A stretch of 64,000 nt of DNA from Lathyrus oleraceus. Its lineage: Eukaryota > Streptophyta > Magnoliopsida > Fabales > Fabaceae. Both the position numbers and the translations under genes were made by a program. This document shows, piece after piece, positions 1 to 10,133 of this stretch; positions within the stretch are counted from its first letter, which is position 1, and the number at the start of each line of letters is the position of its first letter. The notes beneath the pieces were generated by a model that saw only the letters and a list, made by a program, of their open reading frames with translations, was not told the DNA's origin and made no database searches. The stretch is taken from NCBI RefSeq assembly GCF_024323335.1, contig NC_066579.1:358918665-358982664 (forward strand), given 5' to 3'.

Positions 1-670
1 GTCATAAAGAGTAACTTTCATCTTGGAACCATTTTAATATGACAACAATTGTAGGAGATAGGGTCTAGGAAACCCCAGTTTTGACCAGTTGACTTCCTCT
101 GGTCAACCTCTTTGAACCAACTTGCAAACTTGAAGTTCTCTTGATATTTGGGACTCATGGAGGATCATATATCTATAAGATGATGTATAATTAAGTATAC
201 CTTGATGTATTTGACCAGTTGTTCAAGAAACTTGCTGAGGAAGTCACACAAGATACCTAGATAAAGTAGGACTTCCAAGGCAAACAAGCTTCAAACTCTT
301 GATGGATTCTTGATCAAAATGATAAATGAAGAACATGGGGATCCATATGTGATGCTTAGAACCATTGTGAATATTTTCTTGATTGATCTCTTGTCATGAG
401 GGTCTTAAACCCTAGGATTGAGCTTGATGAGGCATTGGTGGATGTACGCACTACCTACAAAAGAAACAAAGCTACACATAGACATATTTTTGGCATTTTG
501 GTTAGTAAACAAAGAAAATAAAAGTATGATACAATCAAACATGCTTGGTTATCTCTCCCAATGCAAACCCAATGAATGAGGGCTAAGGAGGATGCCAAAG
601 TGTGATCTCAAAGCTAATGCAAATGATGAGATGACATGGGGAATCTTAGGGTCAAAATTATGGTCTTACA
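1..670 (-). repeat. Element II 3' LTR, first 670 bp (U3 end)
   Basis: Read on the minus strand this begins TGTAAGACCATAATTTTGAC at 670 and is clearly homologous to the start of the Element III LTR at 45898, which begins TGTAAGACCCCAATTTTTAC. It is followed at 671 by a polypurine tract on the minus strand, as expected for the 3' LTR of a minus-strand element. The remainder of the LTR lies left of the window. No gene is seen in it. Confidence 0.85.
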
Positions 671-684
671 GCTGCCCCTATTTA
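671..684 (-). promoter_or_regulatory. Polypurine tract of Element II
   Basis: The minus strand reads AAATAGGGGCAGC directly before the LTR start. The same AATAGGGGCAGC core precedes the 3' LTR in both internal regions of Element I. In Ty3/gypsy elements this tract primes plus-strand DNA synthesis. Confidence 0.8.
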
Positions 685-686
685 AA

Positions 687-1787
687 GAAATTCTGACTGA
701 GGATGTGAAAGTTAAAATCTTCGTATCAACTCAGTAGAATGGACTTAAATAACAACATCAAGAAACAAACTTTGGTCCCTAAGAGACCTCATAATGCATA
801 TGATATGAATTTTGAAATAATCTTTCTGAGGAATATATTGCCACAAAGGAAAAGAATCCGGAGAAACTGAAAATCCACAGGAGCACAATGCATTCCATAA
901 GGAAAACTCACTTGGGAGAAAGAGACTCTAGGGGGTAAAAGCCATGCGTAGGCCAGGCTACGACTTAAAAACTGCTGGGAGACACGAGGGGATTTCCATG
1001 AAAATAAATCAATGGAAAGACTCGGTTGGGGAACAAGAAAATCTGCATATATTGGGATAACACCAATACAGCAAGAAACAATTGCAGGGGAAAAGCGTAA
1101 ATCAGAACAAAGATGCCATGCTTACGCAAAGGGGATTCGATTTCACAAAGAAATACGAAATCAAACTCAACCGGGGAAGAAGAAAAAACTTCAACACATG
1201 AGTAAAGAGATATATTATTAATTACCGGTTATTAGGTAGGAAGATAATACACTCGAACATAGGGACATTCGTTACCGGTTAGGGTAAACATATCAAGGAT
1301 GACCCGCTGAGAAAAAAAAGGCATATTCATTACTGGTTACTGGGTAAGGATAACCTACTGGGAGAGAAGTCAAATAGGATTTACAACTACCTACTACTGG
1401 GCAGAAGATCAAAGAGAGAATATCTGTCACTGATTAAAGTGAACATATCAAGGATAAACTCAAAGGAAGAATATCCATCATCAGTTAGGATGAACATATC
1501 AAGGATAGACCACCTAGGGAGAAAGGAAGAATATCTATTACCGGTTAGGGTAAACATATCAAGGATAGACTACCGGGGAAAGAATAGGAATTACGACTAC
1601 CGGGTATTTGGTAGAAGACCAAAAATAGAGAATATCTGTTATTGGTTAAAATGAACATATCAAGGATAGACTAAGCAGGGGAAATGGGATTTATAACTAC
1701 CGGTTACTGGGCAAAAGACCGCAAAGAGGAGAAAATTCGTCACTAGTTAGAGAGAACATATCAAGGATACACTCTTTAGGGAATAAA
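687..1787 (-). repeat. 3' noncoding repeat region of Element II, left part
   Basis: The region holds degenerate tandem units of about 50-100 bp built around the phrase catatcaaggat, seen near 1285, 1446, 1495, 1554 and 1658, with recurrent ACCGGTTAnnrTGAAC and TACTGGGnAGAAGA segments. The stretch at about 720-980 recurs near 34120-34370. No coding frame of credible length is present. It is interrupted at 1793 by Element I and continues at 32762. Confidence 0.8.
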
Positions 1788-1792
1788 ATAGG
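1788..1792. repeat. Left target-site duplication ATAGG of Element I
   Basis: The five bases ATAGG directly precede the LTR end TGTCGCATCC at 1793, and the same five bases follow the far LTR at 32762-32766. Removing the element and one copy gives aaaatagg-gattacaacta, which matches other copies of the target repeat, for example near 35257 (aaatagggattacaact). Confidence 0.92.
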
Positions 1793-1983
1793 TGTCGCAT
1801 CCGCGAAAATCAACCGGCGAGGCTCAAATAAAAACACAACACAGAGCCGCCACTGCGCGTTATTTATCCCAAAATAGGGAAAGGAAACGCTCAGAGAAAC
1901 CTGGAAAGGAAATGGTCTCGCGACCAAAGAGAAAGGGTAAGGGAGTCGGTTACGCAAGGGGAAGGTATTAGCACCCCTCACGT

Positions 1984-1999
1984 CCGTCGTACTCGACGG
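1984..1999 (-). other. Hairpin with GTACTC loop, LTR 1
   Basis: On the plus strand CCGTC and GACGG pair around the loop GTACTC (GAGTAC on the sense strand). It lies about 190 bp from the LTR 3' end, next to a conserved GGTATTAGCACC block. The loop recurs unchanged in the other LTR families with different stems (CCTAG/CTAGG at 63322). Confidence 0.65.
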
Positions 2000-2086
2000 G
2001 ATCCACGTTCTAAAATAAAGAATAGGTTGCTAAAACATCACACACACACACAGGGAACGCAGGTGGGGTTAAGAGAAGGGAGCTCG

Positions 2087-2147
2087 ATAGGACATCGCAT
2101 CCTATGCCTACATATCTCGTCTGGAACGAGAATCAGAGCCACTGTAG
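2087..2147 (-). other. Folded leader module a, LTR 1
   Basis: On the plus strand the first hairpin is ATAGGA (2087-2092) with TCCTAT (2100-2105), loop CATCGCA. The second has an outer helix CTACA (2108-2112) with TGTAG (2143-2147), enclosing CTCGT (2116-2120) with ACGAG (2126-2130), loop CTGGA, then the conserved AATCAGAGC. Other copies show paired changes in each helix. It lies downstream of the candidate TATA box, so it should be present in the RNA. Confidence 0.65.
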
Positions 2148-2200
2148 TTCGGCTTACGCACGCCAAACAACACAAAACGCACAAACAGATGGCAAACATG

Positions 2201-2335
2201 GAGCCCGACAACCACTCGATGGAATTACGTCAGCATCCGAACCAAAACACGCACAAAACGGCAAACGTGGAGCCCGACTGCCAATCACTGGACTTACGTC
2301 GGCATCCGAACCAAAACACACAATCAGATAACAAG
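2201..2335. repeat. 69-bp direct repeat pair inside Element I LTR
   Basis: Two units start with gagcccgac at 2201 and 2270 and share cagcatccgaaccaaaacac-type ends. The same pair occurs in LTR 2 (15184-15318) and LTR 3 (28209-28343). A related two-copy segment is in the solo LTR near 56860-56965. Confidence 0.75.
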
Positions 2336-2368
2336 TAAACACACACAAAAAGAAAAAAAGTGCCCGGA

Positions 2369-2429
2369 GAGGTCTCGCACGACCTCCTGCCTACATACCT
2401 CGTCTGGAACAAGGATCAGGGCGATGTAG
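2369..2429 (-). other. Folded leader module b, LTR 1
   Basis: The first hairpin is GAGGTC (2369-2374) with GACCTC (2381-2386). The outer helix is CTACAT (2391-2396) with ATGTAG (2424-2429). The inner helix is CTCGT with ACAAG around CTGGA; its single plus-strand C/A mismatch is a G-U pair on the sense RNA. It is a second, diverged copy of module a, 282 bp away. Confidence 0.6.
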
Positions 2430-5340
2430 TTCCCCCTCAAGGGAAAGAAAATCTAGCCAGAAACCACGGGAAGACACACTACCAGGGAGCTGTACTCGAG
2501 CCTAGTATTGTCATGCATCATTACCCTACGTTCAGGTTTCTACCTACTTGCACAACTGCAAGCTAGTCCTATCCAGGAAAGAAGCAAGCATACAAGCATA
2601 CAAACAGAACAACCCAAGCATTTCAAACAAATATTCACATAGCACACACTATAACCAATCAAGTGAGGCTCACACAATGGGTTTGACTGCCGAAGCAAGT
2701 CATCTGTACATGGGTATTATTCGCTCTTAACCTTGCCATTACGAGGCTAAGGTGAAGCAGATGAAAGGTGAAGTGAGGATGAGACCTCACAGCTCTTATC
2801 CCTGACCAGGGAGAGCTTCAGACAAAGGAGCGTGGGTCCAGAATGGAGGGACCCTTCTACGCTCAAAGACTCTGACTCGATTGTGCAACAGCACGAGATC
2901 TTGGGTTTATGTCCCAATGCATCAACACACAGCCGTGTGAGCAGAGGGACGACTCACAGAATAGTGGGGGATAGATTGCATATCCCTTTGATCCACCAAT
3001 TGCCTCATAGAGGTCTTTCACCTGCTTGGCACAAATGTAAACAATCACAATCATCGCCTCTTAAGGAGGACTTCAGACAGTTGCCTGGCCAGGTAACAGG
3101 CCAGGTCTTCCAGACTACATGAAGAATAGAAGTCCTACCTCAAGTGGTTCAAAAAACCAAGCAGCAGCAAGCAAGTTCTTAAAGAACTGTAAGCGACTAA
3201 ATGTACCTGAAATCAATCAAGTATCATCAGTACTCAGACAAACAACAATAAACAGCAAATGTTAATCAGTCAGACTATACAGATTTAATGCACATAAGTG
3301 CAAGCTATAAGCTCAAGCTCAAGCTTCACAACCTACAAAACAAAGTCATGTTAGTTCACAACACCAAACAATCTCAATTTAATTGACTTGAAGCATTCTC
3401 CTTGAGCATTGTGCATTTCATCCTGAAAAGTCAATCCAAATGTGAGAAACTAGACCACTAGGCCAAGCCTAGGGTCCAAAAGGGAGAAAAAGTTCTAAAC
3501 AGCAAACAATTCTCAACCAAAACCAAATTAATGCAAATAGAAAGTAAATGCAATTGATCCCATACTCATATCATTCATCATATTCATTTCATGACCAAAA
3601 CAAGTCAAACTAGGTTAAATGCAACATCCAATGTCCAAACAGAATAACTTCAATCAAAAGCATACCAAAACAATTCCAAAAATCCTCAAATAATTCACAC
3701 CTAAACAGGACATATCCAAGGTATAGCATGTCAATTTTCAGCTCAATTGGACAAAAGAAACTAGGTCAATGAAAATCAAGAAATCCAGACACAATTATGT
3801 AAGCCAATTCATAGCATCAACACATGCATTCACTTCAAAAATTCATAACAGAGTGAGAACAATTAAGAAATGAATGGGACCAAAACAGTGATGTCCTACA
3901 ATGTGTCTATAATCAACATACCAAATTTCATCTTCATCCAAAACCATATGAGAATTTCACACAAGATATACAAACATGTGTCATACAAGCTTGCACAATG
4001 AGCCAACAGAGAAGAAAAATATCAATCAAATTGAAAATGCCATAGAAAAATCCAGAAACATTCACATAACATCTCAACATATCAATAATCATCCATGCAA
4101 AATTTCAATCCATTTCAACAATCATAGGCCAGGCAAAATAATTCATGAAGTTGACCTAGCTAGGTGTGACCCAAATTGTCACACCTAGATTCAAAAAAAC
4201 ATATCTCACTCCTCAGGTATCCAAAAATCACAAAATTTATATGGAAATCACCATCAACATGTCTATAATAAGCTCAAAAAATTTCAAGAATTTCTTTTAA
4301 GGTATGAACATTTCACAATGAAAATGGTAAAACATGTAAAAAATGCACACAAGTCAAACATCCCTAAGCAAAGTCAACTTTCCATCATGCACAACTTGCA
4401 AAATCATGTCCATAAAATTCTAGAGGAAAAATGGGAACTATCAAAAAAATCCTCATATTTTTTGGACTTTCCAATATTTTTTTATGATTTTTCTAATATT
4501 TGGATGATTTATAAATAATCATTTGAATGTTTTATTAATTAAAATTGTTCCAATGGCAGAATTGTAAATAACCATGGCCAGGGCGCGGTAAACACCGGAT
4601 TTAAAAAGCCAAGCGCAGAAACGGATCAAACTCAAATTATTTCCAGATTTTCATCACCTTCATCACATATTTTCCAGAATTTCATGAATATCAAGAACAT
4701 CAAAACTCAACGAAAATTTACAAACTCATATCCGTTGGAAAGGTCTCGATGCGTAGATCTCAAATATGTACATGAATCATCCTAATTCCTAATGTACACT
4801 CTGGATCGAACGAAATAGGTTTTGCATTCAAGACTTCTAATCGCGATATCTCTCTCTACAATCATCCATTTCAAAAACCAAAGGTATCATGATCATCTAC
4901 GTTGCACACACTACAAGAAGCATATAGCAATTCAAGAAATCATGATGTTCGAATTTTAAGTACCTTGAGATGGCAGTAGCGATTCGTGTGGTGTTTGCGC
5001 TTCTTGATCCAAAACAGATGGAGTATAAGCTTCAAGATGTTGACTGGAGTGCTTTGCTTGGCTCGAATTTGCTCCTAGTGCTAGAAAATCCAATTCACCA
5101 TGGATGCATCAAGAGTGAACAGTCACGAATTGGTTGTTCTTTCAATCCAAATTACCAAAACAGTGCTAGAGGAAGGTGAATGAAGATCGAATCAAAAAGA
5201 ATTTTGCCAAATGATCAAGAATTGAGAGAGTTTCGATCAAGTGAAGTTCTATGAAGTTCTTGAGATTTTAGAGAATTTGGAGAGAAAAGAGGTTGAGATC
5301 TTGTGAAATGTGATTTTCCAAAAGTTAGTTAGGATTAGTG

Positions 5341-5347
5341 ATTTATA
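5341..5347 (-). promoter_or_regulatory. Candidate TATA box, LTR 1
   Basis: The minus strand reads AGTATAAATC, about 1410 bp from the LTR start. The Element III LTR has TATAAATA at about the same depth (1497 bp), which supports the call. Transcription would begin near 5310. Confidence 0.5.
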
Positions 5348-6756
5348 CTTCCCACTAATCAAGCTTTTTAATCACTAATTAACAAAATGAAATGTAATTA
5401 GCAAAGTGTCATTTTCAAAGGCAAGGGCAAAATGGTATTTTCCTATGGGCTTTATGACAGCTCATTGACAGCTCACACACTCTCAAAATGACATGTGTGA
5501 GCTGTTGCAACTTGTCCCATGGCCATTGGATGTGTATTTTGGAATTTCACTATGCCATGGCAATTTGTACACTTTTCAAGTGCATTTCAAAAGTGAGTTG
5601 ACCAAATATGAGACCTTGACATGTTATGACCATTCCAACCATTTCTAATTGGCAAATGTGAGGTGTTGCAAAAATCCCCATTCCAAAATTCTCATTATTT
5701 CTCAACTTGGACCATTTTGCCCTTGGATTTTTAACTGTACACTTGAAAATTGACTTTTTGCATTGACCATTTTTGATGAATTCCAATTATGCACCATGAA
5801 ATTACATGTCAAATGGAGTTTGCACATAAAAAGATCACTCAATTTGGACACTCCATGTGGAAGTTATGCCACTTTGATTATGGGTCATTTTTGAAATTGA
5901 ATGGACCATAACTTGCCAACCATACATGGGAAATTCAAGTTCTTGGACTTTTTGGAAAGGTGAGAACAAGATCTACAACTTTCATGTTGAACAAATTTTC
6001 ATTTAAAGCTTCCTTGGACATGTAATTTTGAGGTCAAAAACTTTCCATTTTTGGAAACTTCCATTACAAGTCACTTTCTATTTTTGGCAATTCTTGTCCT
6101 GACTTGATTTTCTTCATTCTTAAGCTTTGACATGTCAAATAACACTTGTTTCAACATGAATGAAGTGTATCCAACTCATTTCCACCTCCAAATCCATTAA
6201 ATCATGCACAGTTGACCACAGTTGACTTTTTCAACTGATAGATGAAATTGGCAATGCACTGATCAAACTGAGCTCCAATCTTCTGATGAAATGGCCCGAG
6301 GGTGAAACCCTAGCCTCAATTAACTTAATAAAACCATAGAATGATCTCCATATCCATCATAGACCCCATTTCCTGATCATGCCCTGATTGGCCCAATGCA
6401 ACTGATTAGGGTTGACCAGTGGTCAAAACCCTAATCTCAAGAAATCTGATCCCACACTTGATGATGACAAACCATGATGATGATGATGATGAATCATTAT
6501 AATCAAGATGAAGACCAATATCCTTTGAGAATCACGAAACCCTAATTTGAGCTTCCACATCCTCAGATGATTAATGACCAGTCCAATAAAACCCTAGCTT
6601 GCACTTTGACTTCCTCATCTTCTGATCAAGACTTGTAAGGATGACTTGCACAATGTAACCACATGATATGCAATATGCAATGCCTAATGACCTAAAAATG
6701 TTATGCAATATGATATGCTAGTCCCAAGAGAGGAGGGCAAATTTTGAGGTGTTACA

Positions 6757-6768
6757 GCTGCCCCTATT
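6757..6768 (-). promoter_or_regulatory. Polypurine tract, first internal unit
   Basis: The minus strand reads AATAGGGGCAGC immediately before the LTR start TGTAACACC. It matches the tract at 671-684 of Element II. Confidence 0.85.
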
Positions 6769-7059
6769 CAATCCACTGTGAACCTGTCGATATGAATAGC
6801 CTCGGCTTTCAGATGATCAGGATGAAGAGTGATTGAATACCAAGAACAGACGAACAATTTGCACTCTGATGGGATATAATTAACAATGCCTGTCAGCATC
6901 GGCGAAGAAACAATCTCGAAAGAAAAATCCGTCTGATGCGGAGAAAGTCGGCCTGATCACCAAAACAGCAACATCGACCTGGATACCAAAATAAATGGTA
7001 ACGCAGGGATAACCATGGCCTGAACACCACTCATCCACTCAGGATTATTATTCTTTTTC

Positions 7060-7790
7060 TTTTTATGCTTTTCTTGAACCCCGAAGTTTTCTCTATTTTT
7101 TTCATTTTCTTGAACCCCAAAATTTTCTCTTGCGCAAATGATCCTCGGATCACCGCATTTGAACCCCGTTCTCCTGTTTGCCAAATAATGAACCCCATTC
7201 TCCAGTTTGAACCCCAGTCGCCTGACGATAACTTGCGATCGCCAATATGAACCCCGTTCTCCAGAAAATGCCGCAACATCTCCTTTTCTCCATTTGAACC
7301 CCATCTCCAGAAAATGCCTCAACATCTTCTTTTCTCCGTTTGAACCCCATCTCCAGAAAATGCCTCAACATCTTCTTTTCTCTGTTTGAACCCCGATCTC
7401 CAATTTCTTGTGATAATTCCGCTGGCAACGTCGGAAATAACACCAAACACCACTCTGAGGGCGACATGTCAGAGGGTATACCTTCACAAAAGGAAGGTAG
7501 CATGTGTATCTCTTCCTCAGAAGACACCTATAACGACCTCCATTGGCCTTAGCCAGAGTCTAAGGTGACACATGAACAGAAGATAATCCTGAGGACCTCA
7601 TCCCGGATACATTCTTCAACTCCATTCTTCATTTGAACCCCAGAAAATGCCTCAGCATATACTCTTCTCCGATTGAACCCCGATCTCCAGAAAATGTCGC
7701 AACACTTCCCTTTCTTCATTTGAACCCCATCTCCAGAAAATGCCTCAACATCTCCTTTTCTCCATTTGAACCCCGGAATCGCGCTGATCG
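7060..7790 (-). repeat. 46-bp minisatellite, first unit
   Basis: The repeats are variants of atctccagaaaatgcctcaac...ttctccgtttgaacccc. The clearest consecutive units start at 7256, 7303 and 7349 (46-47 bp), with further units near 7636, 7682 and 7729 and degenerate TTGAACCCC units around them. About 240 bp of unrelated sequence (about 7395-7630) splits the array. It lies in the 3' noncoding part, where Ogre elements typically carry tandem repeats. The ORFs across it are repeat artefacts. Confidence 0.88.
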
Positions 7791-8269
7791 CGTAACGTCT
7801 TCTGATTTTATTTCCATCTCTGTTTGACGGAAACATTTCCTCCAATATCGCACTACTGGGGAACATTGCTGATCTGACGTCGTGATGCTGAACTCCTCGG
7901 AGTACCATCTTCACCATCTGATGAAACCAAACCTTCAAGCGGTAACCACGGCTTGAATCGCGTTGATCGCGTAACCTTTCCATCTCTACCCGACGGAAAA
8001 ACTCCTCCAGTATCGCACTACTGGGGAGTACCTTTGATCAAATCATGAGGCTAAACTCCTCGGAGTAACACCTTCACCTTTGGGCAAAACTACCTCTCAA
8101 ACGGTAACCACGGCTTGAGACTAGCTTGTGCTTGCAATATGATGCATGATTGATTTTTTTCTGCGTAATGCTCCATAATTATGGAAATGCTACGCGCTTT
8201 ATTATTTTTCTATGCAACATGCTATGCTATTTTTTTCATGATGAATGTATAAAAAGTATCCCCTTCAAG

Positions 8270-8960
8270 GGATTCTGCTGAGGAGCACGAGACACTCTGC
8301 TGAGGAACTCGTCAATACTCCAATCTCCACCCCGCCGGGGAATAGCACTGCTGCTGGGAATAAGGCAACCCTTGCTGGGGAAGAACCTCCTTTGCACCCA
8401 ATCCACTCGAGAAACTGCTGGAGATAAGCACCACCAACACTCTGTGGGGATACAACAGTCTTTTGACTTGCCGGGGATATCAATCCCAACTCTGCTTCGG
8501 GGAACCCTCACAGATACCTGACGACTTTACTGGGGAAATGCTCACCGATACTCTACTGGGAAACAGCCACCTCCAGGCCTGGCAACTGGGGAAGCATCGA
8601 TCTGACACCTGCTGGGGATAACCATCCAAACCCTGCTAGGGAAAACGAATGCTACTCCGCTGGGGACAACCCATGCAATCCACACGTAGGATACACTCAG
8701 CTGGGGATGCAGATATCAGTCTGCTACGGAAAATTATCCGATCCACTGGTAGGATGAACATTGCTGGAGATATATTTCATTGAAACCCGCTCCACTCGGG
8801 GAATAGCAACCTTCTGGCCTGGCTGCTGAGGAAACACCGTTTTAAACCTGCCGGGGATAACCACCTCGACTCGGCTAAGGGATCCATAGACCTTGGATCT
8901 GCTGGGAATTGGTCCTCTCAGCTCTGCTTGGGGACCTCGCTGGGGAAATGAGAAAAGTCG
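8270..8960 (-). repeat. Irregular CTGGGGA-rich repeats, first unit
   Basis: The phrase ctgctGGGGA-nAA recurs about every 25-45 bp (for example cttgctggggaagaacc, cctgctggggataacc, ccgctggggacaac). Element II has GGGGA-rich repeats of the same style at 33000-36400, so the two families share this type of 3' region. No coding potential is evident. Confidence 0.75.
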
Positions 8961-9124
8961 GTACAGAACACCCGTCGACTCGTCGAACCATGGGATCCAC
9001 CTCCCAAACGCATATTAGCTTTCCACTTTTGAGAATTCCCAGACTCGTCTGGACCTTTTCTGCTCCATCATCTTGTATCCCCAATCGCCCCGCGCTCGAC
9101 GAGAAACGTACTCCTGGGATTTAT

Positions 9125-9310
9125 ACATACTTTTCAATTTCCGACATTGAAGAGTCTTCTTGATTACTTCCAAGGACCGTCGTACGTCTCTCGTCGTCTC
9201 TTCACCGTCCCTCGTCCCTGACTGGACCCTGCGGGGAATTTCTACAGACTTTCCAATCTTCCGACTTTGAAGAGTCTTCTTGGTTATCATCAAGGATCGT
9301 CGTACGTCTC
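9125..9310 (-). repeat. Two-copy direct repeat, first unit
   Basis: Two copies of a segment containing ttccgac-ttgaagagtcttcttg-tta and cgtcgtacgtctc begin near 9139 and 9256 (about 117 bp apart). The second unit has the same pair at about 22111-22296. Confidence 0.75.
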
Positions 9311-9924
9311 AACGTCACTTCGTCGTTTTTCATTCATTCGTTCCTGAGCGAACTCTCTGGGGATTTGTTTCAAAGCTTCCACATCACAACCTGCAAGTGA
9401 GTGAAAAACATCTAACAACACCTGCAAAACAAACCGTTAGATAAAACCGTGCCCCAGGCGTGTCAAGATTTCAACACTTGGGTCACTCAACCTTCCGAAT
9501 AAGATTTCAAGCTTTCCATCTTATAAACATGCATTGGAAGGGACCTGTATATCTTAAAATGCAACATTCTTTATCAAAAATATTGGATGTTTTTGCAATC
9601 AAAGCAGTAATGAAAACAAAAACAAAATTATTTGACTGAATATGCATTTTATTGATTGAAAAAGTGTGGCTCAAATGAGCAATACAAAGGAAGCAATTCC
9701 TGAAAAGAGGTAATTGCGCACAAAAGGAAAAATCTATCCTAATGGCAATGTGAAACCCGTGATCTCATCGAGTTCCAACTCGGTTACACCCCATATGTCC
9801 TCAGACTCTCCGTGCTTTCGGCCTTCTGAACAAGACGATTCCGATTGATCCCCACCGGGTATTATCCATGATGCTTTAACCAAAGCGCAAACGATCATGC
9901 CAGACGCAGTTGTTCGTTTCAATC
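9311..9924 (-). other. Noncoding 3' segment, first unit (same at 22297-22910)
   Basis: It holds A/T-rich single-copy-looking sequence between the repeat arrays. I see no credible gene or RNA in it. The remaining gaps in the 3' region (6770-7059 and 7791-8269) are the same, apart from a duplicated block with cgcactactgggga and ggtaaccacggcttga near 7850-7955 and 8015-8120. Confidence 0.6.
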
Positions 9925-10133
9925 CCTCTTTTGCCTGGACCGCCCTTTCGGGTTTTCAGTCCACCGGGATACCCTTTTTTGCCCAAGTCGCCTTTCCATG
10001 TTTTCGACTTGCCGGGTGTACATTTTTTCATTTTTATCCCTAATTTTTGCCCGAACCTTTTCTTTCTGTTTTTGGTTCGCCGGGATGCCCATTTTTGCCT
10101 GGACTATTTTATTCTTTTCGTCCAGCGGGTCAA
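9925..10133 (-). repeat. About 50-bp repeats just 3' of pol, first unit
   Basis: Three to four units of the type ttttgcc(t/c)ggac-cgccctttcgggttttcagtc-ccgggat follow the integrase stop codon in the transcription direction. On the minus strand the best unit holds CCC-GAAA-GGG, a short hairpin with a GNRA-type loop. Element II has related units in the same place (about 36895-37025). Confidence 0.7.

Larger units (their letters stand above)
1793..6756 (-). repeat. Element I LTR 1 (left, 4964 bp)
   Basis: On the plus strand it reads TGTCGCATCC...GTGTTACA, so the sense LTR on the minus strand starts TGTAACACC. A candidate TATA box (5341-5347) puts U3 at about 1.4 kb and leaves about 3.5 kb transcribed. 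It contains folded modules at 2087-2147 and 2369-2429, a GTACTC-loop hairpin at 1984-1999, a CA run near 2036-2051, two 69-bp direct repeats starting at 2201 and 2270, and (ATG)6 near 6475-6492. Bases private to this LTR are at about 1844, 5723, 5812, 6370 and 6637. Confidence 0.95.

Noticed and set aside
2027..2338. Open frames of 60-120 codons inside the LTRs, repeated in each copy
   Set aside because: They overlap on both strands, fall in repeat-derived sequence, match no family I recognise and recur only because the LTR recurs.
5341..5347. A host promoter at the TATA box with downstream short frame
   Set aside because: It sits at a conserved LTR depth and fits the retrotransposon promoter better; no host gene follows.
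6420..6560. AAACCCTAA phrases resembling plant telomere repeats
   Set aside because: They are isolated single copies within LTR sequence, not tandem arrays.
7060..7790. Regular spaced repeats resembling a CRISPR array
   Set aside because: Units are directly adjacent and variable, with no constant repeat plus unique spacer pattern, in a plant retrotransposon.
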